Part shown: piece after piece, positions 8,075 through 15,590 of the stretch
Position numbering within the stretch: the stretch's first letter is position 1
Layout: every line of letters begins with the position of its first letter
Assembly (NCBI GenBank): GCA_964360145.1
Contig: CAYHWW010000073.1
Coordinates: forward strand, 1-15,621
DNA from: CAYHWW01 sp964360145
Lineage (GTDB): Bacteria > Bdellovibrionota > UBA1018 > CAYHWW01
Direction: 5' to 3'
Length of the DNA: 15,621 nucleotides
Position numbers and translations under genes: made by a program
The notes under the pieces: model-generated
Told to the model about the DNA's origin: nothing
The model's database searches: none
Seen by the model: the letters and a program-made list of their open reading frames with translations, nothing else

Positions 8075-9930
8075 CACCGAGCCACCCGTGTGAGCCGCGC
8101 CGCCACGGGCATGCGGCGACCAGAGCCAATGGCTTTGCGCGATACTTTGAAAATCACCGTGGACTGCCGACGCTTGAATTCATTGATGCGATGATGCTGC
8201 TCGATGGTACGGCGCACGTAGTTCGCCTCGAAGCCCTGGGCGATGATCTCATCCACGCTCAGATGCTCGTTGGCATTGAGGCGCAACACTTGATCGAGCA
8301 CGGGCCAAGCACCGAACTTCTCCTCATCGGTGGGCGCGTTGGGGAGCTCGGCGCTGGCGGGCTTCGTGATGCTATTCAGCGGGATGCGATGACGGATGGC
8401 GTTCAAGTGATGGGCAAGGGCGTAAACCTCAGTTTTGAAAAGATCGCCGATGGGATCGATGGCACCGCTCATGTCGCCGTAGATAGTGCACTGGCCCACG
8501 TCGAGCTCACTTTTATTACTGGTGTTGACGGCGAGGAACTCGGGGAAGTGGTTGCTGATAGCCATGACCATGTCGCCTCGCAGGCGAGCGTGGATGTTGG
8601 CTTCCAACACAGCGGTGGCTGGAGGAGCCACGCGATGGCCCGCGGCGGCGATGACAGCAAGGGGCCCTTCGAGCACCGTAAGCATGGCCTCTGAAGAACT
8701 TTGGATGGGCACGGTCACCGCCTCCTGGATGCCCAGGTTGCGGGCGAGCTCTTGAGCGTCGGTGATGCTCCCTAGCGAACTCACGGAACTCGGCATCATC
8801 ACACCCACCACATTCTCCGCACCGAGGGCATCCACCAAAAGGGTCGCCACCACCGAGGAGTCAATGCCACCGGAAAGGCCAAGCACCGCCTTGCGGTAGC
8901 CTGTTTTACGGAAGTAATCGCGGATGCCGGAAACGAGGCCACGGCGGATGAGTTCCACCTCCGAAGGCTCCGCGGCCTCAGGGGTCAGTGCCTGCCAACC
9001 GATGGCGCCGGAGGGCTGCCACTGCCCCAGCACTTCCGCGGTCTCGCCCATGGCATGGGCACTCAAACGGGCGACAACGAGGGCTTCTTCGAAGGCGGGC
9101 AGCGTGAGCAGCACGCGTCCGTCACTGCCGTAAATGCGGCTTCTGCCGTCAAATAAGATATCGTCATGGGCGCCCACCTGATTGACGAAGACCACCGGCG
9201 CCTCCGCCCGCTGGGCGAAGCCGCTGAAAACTTCGCCGCGCACCTGGTTCTTGCCGCTCTCGAAGGGAGAGGCGGAGAGGTTGACAACGAAGTCCGAGTC
9301 CACGAGATCCCGAGCGGGGTCCACCCCATGGTAGCGCAGGCGCCCCTCGTGGGGTTGCAGCCCCCAGGAATCCTCGCAAATGGCGCAGCCCACCTGGCCC
9401 CGTCCCGAATCCCAGGTGCGGCTCTCGGTTCCCGCTTCAAAATAGCGGTCTTCGTCAAAGACGTCATAGGAGGGGAGCAGCCGCTTGGCTTGGGTATGCA
9501 CCACATAGCCATCGTGGATCACTACGGCCGCGTTGATATTGGGTCGACCGTCGGGCTTGGGGTTCTGGAGAGCGGCACCTAGAATGATGGTGCGGGGAGC
9601 GCGGGAACCCAGGCCTCGCGCAGCAGCGGCGATGGCCTCCACGGCGTCCAACGACCGGGCGGCAAACTCGGGGCGATCCAAGAGATCCCGAGGAGGATAG
9701 CCGGAAACGGTGAGTTCGGGGAAAACCACGGTGTCGGCGCCCGCCTCGCCTGCCTTTTCTATGAAGCGCAGGATGTGGGCCGTATTGGCGGCGAAATCCC
9801 CGATGCGGGTGTTGATCTGGGCCAGCGCCACGTTATGGGGCTGGGATAGGAGCGCCCGGCACCGGGCGGCTTGCCCCCATGCGGGCGCGAGAATAGCGCT
9901 CAGAATGAACAACGTGAGGGCGCGCGGCAT
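8074..9930 (-). CDS. nadE: Glutamine-dependent NAD+ synthetase
   Basis: A 618-residue two-domain enzyme that makes NAD+ from deamido-NAD+, ATP and ammonia released from glutamine. The N-terminal nitrilase-type glutaminase (about 34-310) has the triad E72 (FPELTVSGYPPRD), K149 (AKRLLPSYDVF) and C185 (ICEDSW). The synthetase domain (about 325-590) has the PP-loop SGGIDSS (353-359), EANIHARLRG (443-452) and NTSNKSEL (469-476) followed by YGDMSG. Some 30 residues precede the usual VALAQIN start, and they look like a signal peptide: MPRALTLFILSAILA then PAWGQA. That is unexpected for a cytoplasmic ATP-dependent enzyme. GTG at codon 34 is an alternative start but lacks a ribosome binding site; the site before ATG 9930 is also weak. 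A six-base hairpin (9943-9959) lies just upstream. Translation is coupled to the downstream fusion gene. Confidence 0.96.
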   Translation of the reverse strand: MPRALTLFILSAILAPAWGQAARCRALLSQPHNVALAQINTRIGDFAANTAHILRFIEKAGEAGADTVVFPELTVSGYPPRDLLDRPEFAARSLDAVEAIAAAARGLGSRAPRTIILGAALQNPKPDGRPNINAAVVIHDGYVVHTQAKRLLPSYDVFDEDRYFEAGTESRTWDSGRGQVGCAICEDSWGLQPHEGRLRYHGVDPARDLVDSDFVVNLSASPFESGKNQVRGEVFSGFAQRAEAPVVFVNQVGAHDDILFDGRSRIYGSDGRVLLTLPAFEEALVVARLSAHAMGETAEVLGQWQPSGAIGWQALTPEAAEPSEVELIRRGLVSGIRDYFRKTGYRKAVLGLSGGIDSSVVATLLVDALGAENVVGVMMPSSVSSLGSITDAQELARNLGIQEAVTVPIQSSSEAMLTVLEGPLAVIAAAGHRVAPPATAVLEANIHARLRGDMVMAISNHFPEFLAVNTSNKSELDVGQCTIYGDMSGAIDPIGDLFKTEVYALAHHLNAIRHRIPLNSITKPASAELPNAPTDEEKFGAWPVLDQVLRLNANEHLSVDEIIAQGFEANYVRRTIEQHHRINEFKRRQSTVIFKVSRKAIGSGRRMPVAARLTRVAR

Positions 9931-9942
9931 GAGACTGCCTAC

Positions 9943-9959
9943 ACCGAGGAAAGCTCGGT
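9943..9959 (-). promoter_or_regulatory. Small hairpin in the nadE leader
   Basis: ACCGAG (9943-9948) pairs with CTCGGT (9954-9959) around a five-base loop, 13 bases upstream of the nadE ATG. It could reduce access to the start, or be chance. No known NAD riboswitch pattern was recognised. Confidence 0.25.
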
Positions 9960-10032
9960 CAGCAATGGAATAACAAATATATTGTATTTATTACTCAGCC
10001 TTCCGAGTCGAACCAAAAATAACATCACCGAG

Positions 10033-10051
10033 CCGCATCGCAGCAATGCGG
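10033..10051 (-). terminator. Possible terminator of the deoC-ALDH operon
   Basis: On the minus strand CCGCAT pairs with ATGCGG (10051-10046 with 10038-10033) around a seven-base loop, and TTATTTTT follows about 13 bases later. It lies 57 bases past the stop of the last operon gene and upstream of nadE. The distance to the T run makes it a weak candidate. Confidence 0.35.
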
Positions 10052-10107
10052 TGTGGTCGCCTGGCGGCCTCAAAAATAGTCCCGCCATTATTCCTGACCC
10101 CGGCCCC

Positions 10108-10479
10108 TCAGATTTCCGAGGTAATTCTTTCAATCGTGCGGGCATCGTAAATGCGGGACACGGAACTGATGCGATGCTCTCGCACCTGGATCCAGTCGAC
10201 AATGCGCTGGGACGTAAGGGTCGGATCTGCTGAGTGCGCTTCACTCACAACACAGAGCTCATCTTGCCCCACAAAGACTCGAAGTTGCTCGATGCCAGGG
10301 AAGTGGCGGTGAACGCTGGCAAGAGCGGATGCTAGATGCGCTAGTCCCTGACCATCGCGATTGGGCCCCGTATAGGTGACGTTATCGTGGATGAACGCCC
10401 CCCAGCGGGAGGGATCAAGGACCGGCTCCTTCAACGCGCTCAGGTAAAATTCGGCGATGCGGTTTAAAGTCTCAGGCAT
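10108..10479 (-). CDS. NTF2/SnoaL-like family protein
   Basis: A 123-residue protein that fits the nuclear transport factor 2-like cone fold in size and pattern: an N-terminal helix (PETLNRIAEFYLSAL), a WGAFIHDNVTYTGP segment, then alternating strands ending in VDWIQVREHRISSVSRIYD. Members include isomerases, dehydratases, polyketide cyclases and non-enzymatic binding proteins, so no reaction can be assigned. The ATG has GAGGGA (10485-10490) five bases upstream. It follows the truncated ALDH gene by 38 bases on the same strand and is probably the last gene of the deoC operon, suggesting a small-molecule or structural role in aldehyde handling. The fold call rests on overall pattern and is moderate. 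Confidence 0.65.
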   Translation of the reverse strand: MPETLNRIAEFYLSALKEPVLDPSRWGAFIHDNVTYTGPNRDGQGLAHLASALASVHRHFPGIEQLRVFVGQDELCVVSEAHSADPTLTSQRIVDWIQVREHRISSVSRIYDARTIERITSEI

Positions 10480-10517
10480 TGACGTCCCTCATCTTAAAAT
10501 CCATTTAAATCCACGGA

Positions 10518-11381
10518 TCAGCATCCGACAGGATGCCATACTGTTTTGAATTCGGTGAAGCTCGCGATGTTCTCGAGCGAGTGAGGTTCTTTCATGGGAC
10601 CAATCATACGCTTCATGTTCGGCACGCCCAACACCTTAAGCTTTCCAAAAACAGTCGCATCCCCACCCGCGTACGCGAGGGCTTCGATTTCCATGTGGCT
10701 CCCCAGCTGGGGGGCCAGCTCATCAAGATCGCCCGTAAGAAGATTCACAACACCCGCAGGAAGATCGCAGGTCGCAAAGACCTCTGCCAGGGGCCCCAGT
10801 CCCCATGCGCTTTCACCGTGCAGAAGTACGACCAGGGTGTTTCCTGAGCAGAGTACAGCACTTATTTGGGCGACGAGATTACCGAAGTTGAAGGTTTCGG
10901 AGGCAATCAGCCCCACGACGCCAACGGCCTCAGGTGTTGTAAAGTTATGATGAGGGCCGCTCACCGGATTCACAGCCCCTAGGATCTGGGCATATTTATC
11001 CGCAAAGCCGGCATAATAGATGAACGCCTCGATGCCCGCATCCACCGCACTGTGGGCTTGGGGTTCCTCGTATCCCAGTGTCTCGCGGAAGACTTCGGCG
11101 AACTCGCGGCGCTTTCCCTCAAGCATTTCCGCGGCACGATAAAGGATTTGTGAGCGGTTGAAGGCTGCTCTGCCACTCCACGCAAGCTGTGCCGTTTTCG
11201 CTGCCTCCACGGCGTTCCGAAGGTCTTTTCGAGAAGCACGGGAGAGATGCGCGTACAAATTCTCCGTCTGATGACAGTAACAGGGGAAACTGCGCCCCGA
11301 TTCAGTCCTGACGAATTTCCCGTTGATGAAGAACTTCAGTGTCTTTGGAATCCTGAGCTTGGTTGAAACAGAAGTAGGCAT
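10518..11381 (-). CDS. Truncated, non-catalytic ALDH-like protein (ALDH16 C-terminal domain-like)
   Basis: About 287 residues homologous to the N-terminal part of aldehyde dehydrogenases, ending before the region that would hold the nucleophilic Cys. Aligned on the GNT stretch with the neighbouring full enzyme, the oxyanion Asn of PWNFP is replaced by Thr (SETFNF) and the cofactor-binding Lys of LKPSE by Leu (VVLLHGES). It should therefore not be an active dehydrogenase. ALDH16 proteins carry such a shortened, vestigial ALDH domain after their catalytic one. The ATG at 11381 overlaps the stop of the full ALDH as TGATG and has GAGGTG (11387-11392) five bases upstream, so it is a true separate start; GTG 11384 is the alternative. 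Likely role: structural or assembly partner of the catalytic subunit. Confidence 0.8.
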   Translation of the reverse strand: MPTSVSTKLRIPKTLKFFINGKFVRTESGRSFPCYCHQTENLYAHLSRASRKDLRNAVEAAKTAQLAWSGRAAFNRSQILYRAAEMLEGKRREFAEVFRETLGYEEPQAHSAVDAGIEAFIYYAGFADKYAQILGAVNPVSGPHHNFTTPEAVGVVGLIASETFNFGNLVAQISAVLCSGNTLVVLLHGESAWGLGPLAEVFATCDLPAGVVNLLTGDLDELAPQLGSHMEIEALAYAGGDATVFGKLKVLGVPNMKRMIGPMKEPHSLENIASFTEFKTVWHPVGC

Positions 11382-12892
11382 CACTGCACCTCAAGATAGG
11401 GAAATAAGCCGTGGCGCCCGCCTTCTCGCCCCCAACCGCTCTCGCGGAAACCGCCAAAGGGAGATGCGGGGTCAAATCTATTGTATGTATTCGCCCAGAC
11501 GACGCCTGCCTTTAAGCCCTGCGCGACTTGATGCACCTTCGCGCCCTTTTCAGACCAGATGCCCGCGGCCAGCCCGTACTCAGTGTCGTTAGCCTTCGCA
11601 ATGGCTTCAGCAGGAGTTCGGAATGTAGAAACGGCAAGCACAGGGCCAAAAACCTCGATACGGCTGATGCTCGAAGAGGGTGCCGCATTGGTAATCAGAC
11701 ATGGTTTATGAAAGTAGCCGACAGAAGGCAGCTTGAGACCCGCTGGCTCATAATATTCGCCGCCCTCTTGCTTTGCGAGATCAACGAGGTGTCGAATTTT
11801 TTCGAGTTGGGCTGCCGAGTTGATCGCGCCGATATCAGTGTTTTTATCCATGGGGTCACCCACCCGCAGGGTTTGCATTCTGCGTTTGAGCTTCTTCAAA
11901 AACACAGCTTGAATGGATTCCTGCACAAGAAGCCGGGAGCCGGCGCAGCAGACATGGCCTTGGTTGAAGAAGATTCCATTGATGATGCCCTCAACAGCCT
12001 GGTCGAGCGCGGCATCTTCAAAAACGATTTGAGCGGATTTCCCACCCAATTCGAGCGTGAGTCGCTTTGTCGTGGGCGCCAGCTCCTTGGCGATTCGTTT
12101 GCCGACTTCGGTGGAGCCGGTAAAGGCGACTTTTTGGACGCCAGGATGCGCGACTAGGGCCGCACCAGTGGGCCCCGCACCAGTAACGATGTTAACGACG
12201 CCGTCAGGTAACCCCGCCTCTTGCAGAATCTCCGCAAGAAGAAGCGCTGTCAGCGGTGTGGTCTCGGAAGGTTTCAATACGACCGTATTCCCCGTGGCTA
12301 ATGCGGGAGCGATTTTCCAAGCCGCCATCAGAAGTGGAAAATTCCACGGAATCACCTGGGCTGCAACGCCCAGGGGCCGAACACTGCGCCCGCCGACGGC
12401 ATATTCAAGTTTGTCGGCCCAGCCCGCGTAATAGAAAAAGTGCGCGGAACTCAAAGGTACGTCAATGTCCCGTGATTCTTTAATCGGCTTGCCATTATCG
12501 AGAGTCTCCAGCACTGCAAGTTCGCGAGCGCGTTCTTGCATGATGCGGGCAATCCGAAAAAGATAACGGCCGCGCTCCTTCGCGGGCATTCTCGACCAGA
12601 CGTTATCGTAGGCGCGCGTCGCGGCAAGTACGGCGAGGTCGATATCCCGCGGGCCGGCTTCCGCCACCGCCGCGAGCTTCTTTCCTGTCGCGGGATTTAT
12701 CGTATCGAAATAACGACCGCTACTGGGCTCTACGAATTTTCCATCTATGAACAATCCGTAGCTCGGTTTGAGCTTGAGGATGTCTTGGGCCTCTGGAGCA
12801 GCAGCGTACTCAAATCGAAGCGGCACTCGACTTGCCGTAGTTTTCTGGATTTTTTTCTTCGTTGAAATGAGAGTGCTTGTCGTCGTTCTCAT
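11381..12892 (-). CDS. Aldehyde dehydrogenase, full-length catalytic subunit
   Basis: A 503-residue NAD(P)+-dependent aldehyde dehydrogenase with every key residue: N184 in PWNFP, K207 in LKPSE, general base E281 in ELGGKS, nucleophile C315 in the GHVCCAGSR segment and E413 in EVFGPV. The usual GQ before the Cys is GH here. The first 35 residues are a Lys/Thr-rich extension of unclear purpose. The ATG at 12892 has AAAGGA (12899-12904) six bases upstream. It lies 18 bases after deoC and is coupled to the truncated ALDH gene, so the likely substrate is acetaldehyde from DeoC, giving acetate and NADH. The substrate is inferred from context only. Together with the next gene it matches the size (about 790 residues) and order of an ALDH16 protein. 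Confidence 0.93.
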   Translation of the reverse strand: MRTTTSTLISTKKKIQKTTASRVPLRFEYAAAPEAQDILKLKPSYGLFIDGKFVEPSSGRYFDTINPATGKKLAAVAEAGPRDIDLAVLAATRAYDNVWSRMPAKERGRYLFRIARIMQERARELAVLETLDNGKPIKESRDIDVPLSSAHFFYYAGWADKLEYAVGGRSVRPLGVAAQVIPWNFPLLMAAWKIAPALATGNTVVLKPSETTPLTALLLAEILQEAGLPDGVVNIVTGAGPTGAALVAHPGVQKVAFTGSTEVGKRIAKELAPTTKRLTLELGGKSAQIVFEDAALDQAVEGIINGIFFNQGHVCCAGSRLLVQESIQAVFLKKLKRRMQTLRVGDPMDKNTDIGAINSAAQLEKIRHLVDLAKQEGGEYYEPAGLKLPSVGYFHKPCLITNAAPSSSISRIEVFGPVLAVSTFRTPAEAIAKANDTEYGLAAGIWSEKGAKVHQVAQGLKAGVVWANTYNRFDPASPFGGFRESGWGREGGRHGLFPYLEVQ

Positions 12893-12910
12893 GTTTGTTC
12901 CTTTAAGGCC

Positions 12911-13831
12911 TTAGTCGGCTGAAAACGCGCGATCATAATAATATCTACCGCTGACCTGCCTACAGATTTGCTTCAAAAGGTCATTGAGCAGTACGCTCGC
13001 CCCGAAGCGGAAGAGGTCTGGCGTGAGCCACTCTTCACCGAGCGTTTCATTCACCATGACAAGATACTGGATTGCCTGCTTGGCCGTACGGATTCCACCA
13101 GCGGGCTTCATGCCAATTTTCTTCCCCGTGCGCTCGTGAAAGTCTCGAATCGCCTGCAACATGACCAGAGTCACGGGCAGCGTCGCCGCAGGTGAGACTT
13201 TCCCCGTGGAGGTCTTGATGAAATCAGCACCAGCGTTCATTGCAATGTTAGAGGCAAAGCGCACATCATCGAACGTACCGAGTTCACCGGTTTCCAAAAT
13301 GACCTTGAGGTGGGCGTCACCGCAGGCCGCTTTCACCGCGGCGATCTCGTCGAAAACACGCCGGTACTCGCCTGCATGGAGCGCGCCGCGGCTGATCACC
13401 ATGTCGATCTCATCAGCCCCATCGCCAACCGCATACCGCACGTCCTCGAGGCGAAGCTTGAGCGGCGCCTGTCCCGACGGGAAGGCCGTGGCTACCGACG
13501 CGATGTGCACTCCCGAGTTTCCAAGCGCCTTGCGGGCCACTTTGACGAGCGGTGGGTATACACAGACCGCGGCGACGTGTGGAATGGGTCGAAATGTGGG
13601 GTATTGATCAAGCTCAATGGCCATGGGGCGAAGGGCTTTCCCGCACAGCTGCTTTACCTTTTCGGGGGTGTCAGCGCCTTCGAGCGTCGTGAGGTCGACC
13701 ATGCCGATAGCAGCATACAGCGCATCAAGCTTTGAGTGACCCTTGATGCTCCGCTTTGTGAAGGTTTCTGCGCGCTCGTGAATACCGACCCAGTCAACGG
13801 GCTCGCGATGGAGTTCGAATCCTGCTTGCAT
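12911..13831 (-). CDS. deoC: Deoxyribose-phosphate aldolase
   Basis: About 306 residues of the DeoC TIM-barrel family, which cleaves 2-deoxyribose-5-phosphate to acetaldehyde and glyceraldehyde-3-phosphate. Numbered from TTG 13837, the Schiff-base Lys is K208 in FIKTSTGK, the second catalytic Lys is K244 in MKPAGGIRT, and the Asp of EIDMVI is D145. At over 300 residues it is of the longer type, with about 50 residues before the core (WVGIHERAETFTKRSIKGH), unlike the roughly 220-260-residue short forms. I chose ATG 13831 because GGGGG (13841-13845) sits nine bases upstream; TTG 13837 would leave too little space. It is first in the operon with the aldehyde dehydrogenases, pointing to deoxynucleoside catabolism. 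Confidence 0.95.
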   Translation of the reverse strand: MQAGFELHREPVDWVGIHERAETFTKRSIKGHSKLDALYAAIGMVDLTTLEGADTPEKVKQLCGKALRPMAIELDQYPTFRPIPHVAAVCVYPPLVKVARKALGNSGVHIASVATAFPSGQAPLKLRLEDVRYAVGDGADEIDMVISRGALHAGEYRRVFDEIAAVKAACGDAHLKVILETGELGTFDDVRFASNIAMNAGADFIKTSTGKVSPAATLPVTLVMLQAIRDFHERTGKKIGMKPAGGIRTAKQAIQYLVMVNETLGEEWLTPDLFRFGASVLLNDLLKQICRQVSGRYYYDRAFSAD

Positions 13832-13865
13832 GAGCAATTACCCCCATGAATAACAATAAGTCGCG

Positions 13866-14126
13866 CTAACATGGCGCTTCTTCCTTGTCACCTGCCCTTG
13901 ACACATTGTGGCTATCGCACCGGGCTTTGGAGTGGGTACTGGGGCTGAAGGCTTCTGCGGTGGCTCGCCCGTGATGCGCGGAACCACAAAGGAGATGCAG
14001 GTTATCCACGGTGTGCGCTCCGCCAAGAGCGAAAGGCTGGGCGTGGTTAAAGTGCAAAAATCGCGTCGCACCGCAGTCTTTGAATGTGCAGCGGCCCTTG
14101 TCGCGGAGCCAAACCGTGCGCTTCAC
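13866..14126 (-). pseudogene. HNH endonuclease, 5'-truncated remnant
   Basis: The frame from GTG 14126 encodes VKRTVWLRDKGRCTF, then FNHAQPFALGG and DNLHLLC followed by AHH, in the order of an HNH nuclease motif (H...N...H) with Cys pairs. The frame continues upstream for 13 more family-like codons (LESLDRHIPAA) to a TAA at about 14166 but with no other start codon. Full-length relatives carry this HNH module at the C-terminus of a longer protein; the N-terminal part is missing here. After the module comes a basic, Ser-rich tail unlike the family. There is no clear ribosome binding site. It is most likely decayed, though a small stand-alone HNH protein cannot be excluded. Confidence 0.6.
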
Positions 14127-14255
14127 CGCTGCGGGGATGTGGCGATCAAGGGACTCAAGAAATATTTATGATATCGCAGCGCTGGCATTAAAGAAATCGA
14201 TGGTTACCCACTCAACTCCGCGAAGGGCCACGCAGCATACCAAGATTGCACAACG
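14127..14255. other. Short intergenic region
   Basis: It lies between the HNH remnant and the exported coiled-coil gene. The first 40 bases still encode family-like residues of the truncated nuclease; beyond that I see no gene, terminator or repeat. Together with the remnant it fills the 13832-14255 gap. Confidence 0.4.
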
Positions 14256-15590
14256 TCAGAACCCCTGATCTTGCTGCTCCACGTCCGCAGCGATCACTTC
14301 CTCAGCATCCTCAACATCCTCAGCGCCAAGAGCCAGTGCGCAGACCCGGACCCTTGGCCCCGGCAGCGGGGGAGGCAGGGCAGAAAGATTTCGGGCCATT
14401 TCAAGGAGGCGCTCACCGAACTGCTCCAGGGCCTCGGTGTGTTCAGGGCCCCAGACGATGGTGCCTTGGCCGCTTACGCTGAGAGGAAGAACTGCGCTGA
14501 TCTGCTGGCTATGGAGGGTTCTCTTGCTGTGAAAGACCGCATGCACGGCCAGCTGCCCCTGGGAAGTGCCACTAAAGAAGCTCCGGGGGCGATTCAAAGA
14601 GAGGAGATCATACTGGATGCTGCCTTGAATGCCCGCGGAGGGAGCTTCATGCAGCAGCCGCTGCTGCCAGGCCAGATGATAGCCCTGCAGGAAGGCCCGG
14701 ACGCCAGCGGCGAGGGCGGTGCGCCGGTTTTCATTTGTCACGAGGGCGCTGTTACCCAGCTCGGAGCTGAGAGGCATGTTGTTTTCGAAGAGCTCTAGGC
14801 TGCGTCGGCGCTCTAAAACCTGCGCGGTGAGTGCTTCGTTCTCTGCGCTTAATGAGCGCTGGGCGCTCTGCAGGCCCTGGAGTTCTATTTGGCCTGCTTG
14901 CAGCCGGCTTTGGGTCTCTTGCGCTTCTCGCTGCAGGCGGTGCATCTCGGTAAGGAGGTCTTCATTGAGGGCGCGCACATCCTGATCGGTGCGCGGGCCT
15001 TGGGTCAAAGCGGTCACGAGATTAAGCTGCTCGGTGGAAAGAATGCCGCGAACTCGAATCAGTTGCAGGATCTCCTCGCCTCTGAGTCTTTCTTTCATCT
15101 CCCCGATGTGATCAATTACTTTGTCATTAAATACTCTGCTCAAGTGTTCCACGGTCGCTGCCGCATCCATGTTTAGTGGCCGCACTACAGGATAAAGTGA
15201 ACGGCGATAGGCAAATATTCCCATGAGCTTAACCATTATTTCACGTTCCCCAAGCTTCACGGAAACGACTTTTGCCACCGCTTCGGGGGGCATATGAGCG
15301 AGAAAAGGATAGGCCGCTGAAAGTTGGGCATAGGTGAGGGATTTGAATTTCGTCACGCTTTCCCGTAGCGCATGCTTCTGTTCTTCCTGCAGGTTGGAGT
15401 TTTGGACAAGACTCCAGACGTCTTCGGCGTTGTCTCGATTCTCGTCCATGAAGGGAATGAACCAGAAGGGATCAGACGCTTCACGGGCAGACTCGCGGTA
15501 AGGGCCAGCACCGTAGGTCTTGGTGGCGGGGAACAGCGTCAGCGCGAGCAGAAGCACTGCAAAAACGGACTGGCGGCGGATTTGACCCAT
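14256..15590 (-). CDS. Exported coiled-coil protein of unknown function
   Basis: A 444-residue protein I cannot place in a family. It opens with a good signal peptide (MGQIRRQS, hydrophobic FAVLLLALTLF, then ATKTYGA as cleavage region), so it should enter the periplasm or be exported. A helical region at about 30-200 is followed by a Gln/Glu/Leu-rich coiled coil at about 205-270 (ALNEDLLTEMHRLQREAQ and on). Residues 275-400 look globular with strand-like segments. The C-terminus ends in an acidic stretch (GAEDVEDAEEVIAADVE) written by nine-base repeats. It may be a structural or assembly factor of the envelope, but this is a guess from shape. Only 31 bases upstream are in the window and no clear ribosome binding site is visible before ATG 15590. 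Confidence 0.75.
   Translation of the reverse strand: MGQIRRQSVFAVLLLALTLFPATKTYGAGPYRESAREASDPFWFIPFMDENRDNAEDVWSLVQNSNLQEEQKHALRESVTKFKSLTYAQLSAAYPFLAHMPPEAVAKVVSVKLGEREIMVKLMGIFAYRRSLYPVVRPLNMDAAATVEHLSRVFNDKVIDHIGEMKERLRGEEILQLIRVRGILSTEQLNLVTALTQGPRTDQDVRALNEDLLTEMHRLQREAQETQSRLQAGQIELQGLQSAQRSLSAENEALTAQVLERRRSLELFENNMPLSSELGNSALVTNENRRTALAAGVRAFLQGYHLAWQQRLLHEAPSAGIQGSIQYDLLSLNRPRSFFSGTSQGQLAVHAVFHSKRTLHSQQISAVLPLSVSGQGTIVWGPEHTEALEQFGERLLEMARNLSALPPPLPGPRVRVCALALGAEDVEDAEEVIAADVEQQDQGF
14300..14326. repeat. Three imperfect 9-bp tandem repeats inside a gene
   Basis: CCTCAGCAT, CCTCAACAT and CCTCAGCGC follow each other without gaps. On the coding strand they write the acidic Glu-Asp-rich tail of the exported coiled-coil protein and keep its frame. 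Confidence 0.7.

Noticed and set aside
8191..8694. Plus-strand frame of 167 codons
   Set aside because: It is antisense to the NAD+ synthetase domain of nadE, which has all its motifs.
9939..10244. Minus-strand frame of 101 codons upstream of nadE
   Set aside because: It overlaps the end of the NTF2-like gene in another frame, crosses a possible terminator and the nadE leader, and shows no family features.
13813..13822. tRNA T-loop-like GTTCGAATCC
   Set aside because: It lies in the coding sequence of deoC (complement of the Gly-Phe-Glu codons) and no acceptor stem, anticodon arm or D-arm can be drawn around it.
13898..13903. Consensus TTGACA on the plus strand
   Set aside because: No matching -10 hexamer lies 16-18 bases downstream and no plus-strand gene follows.
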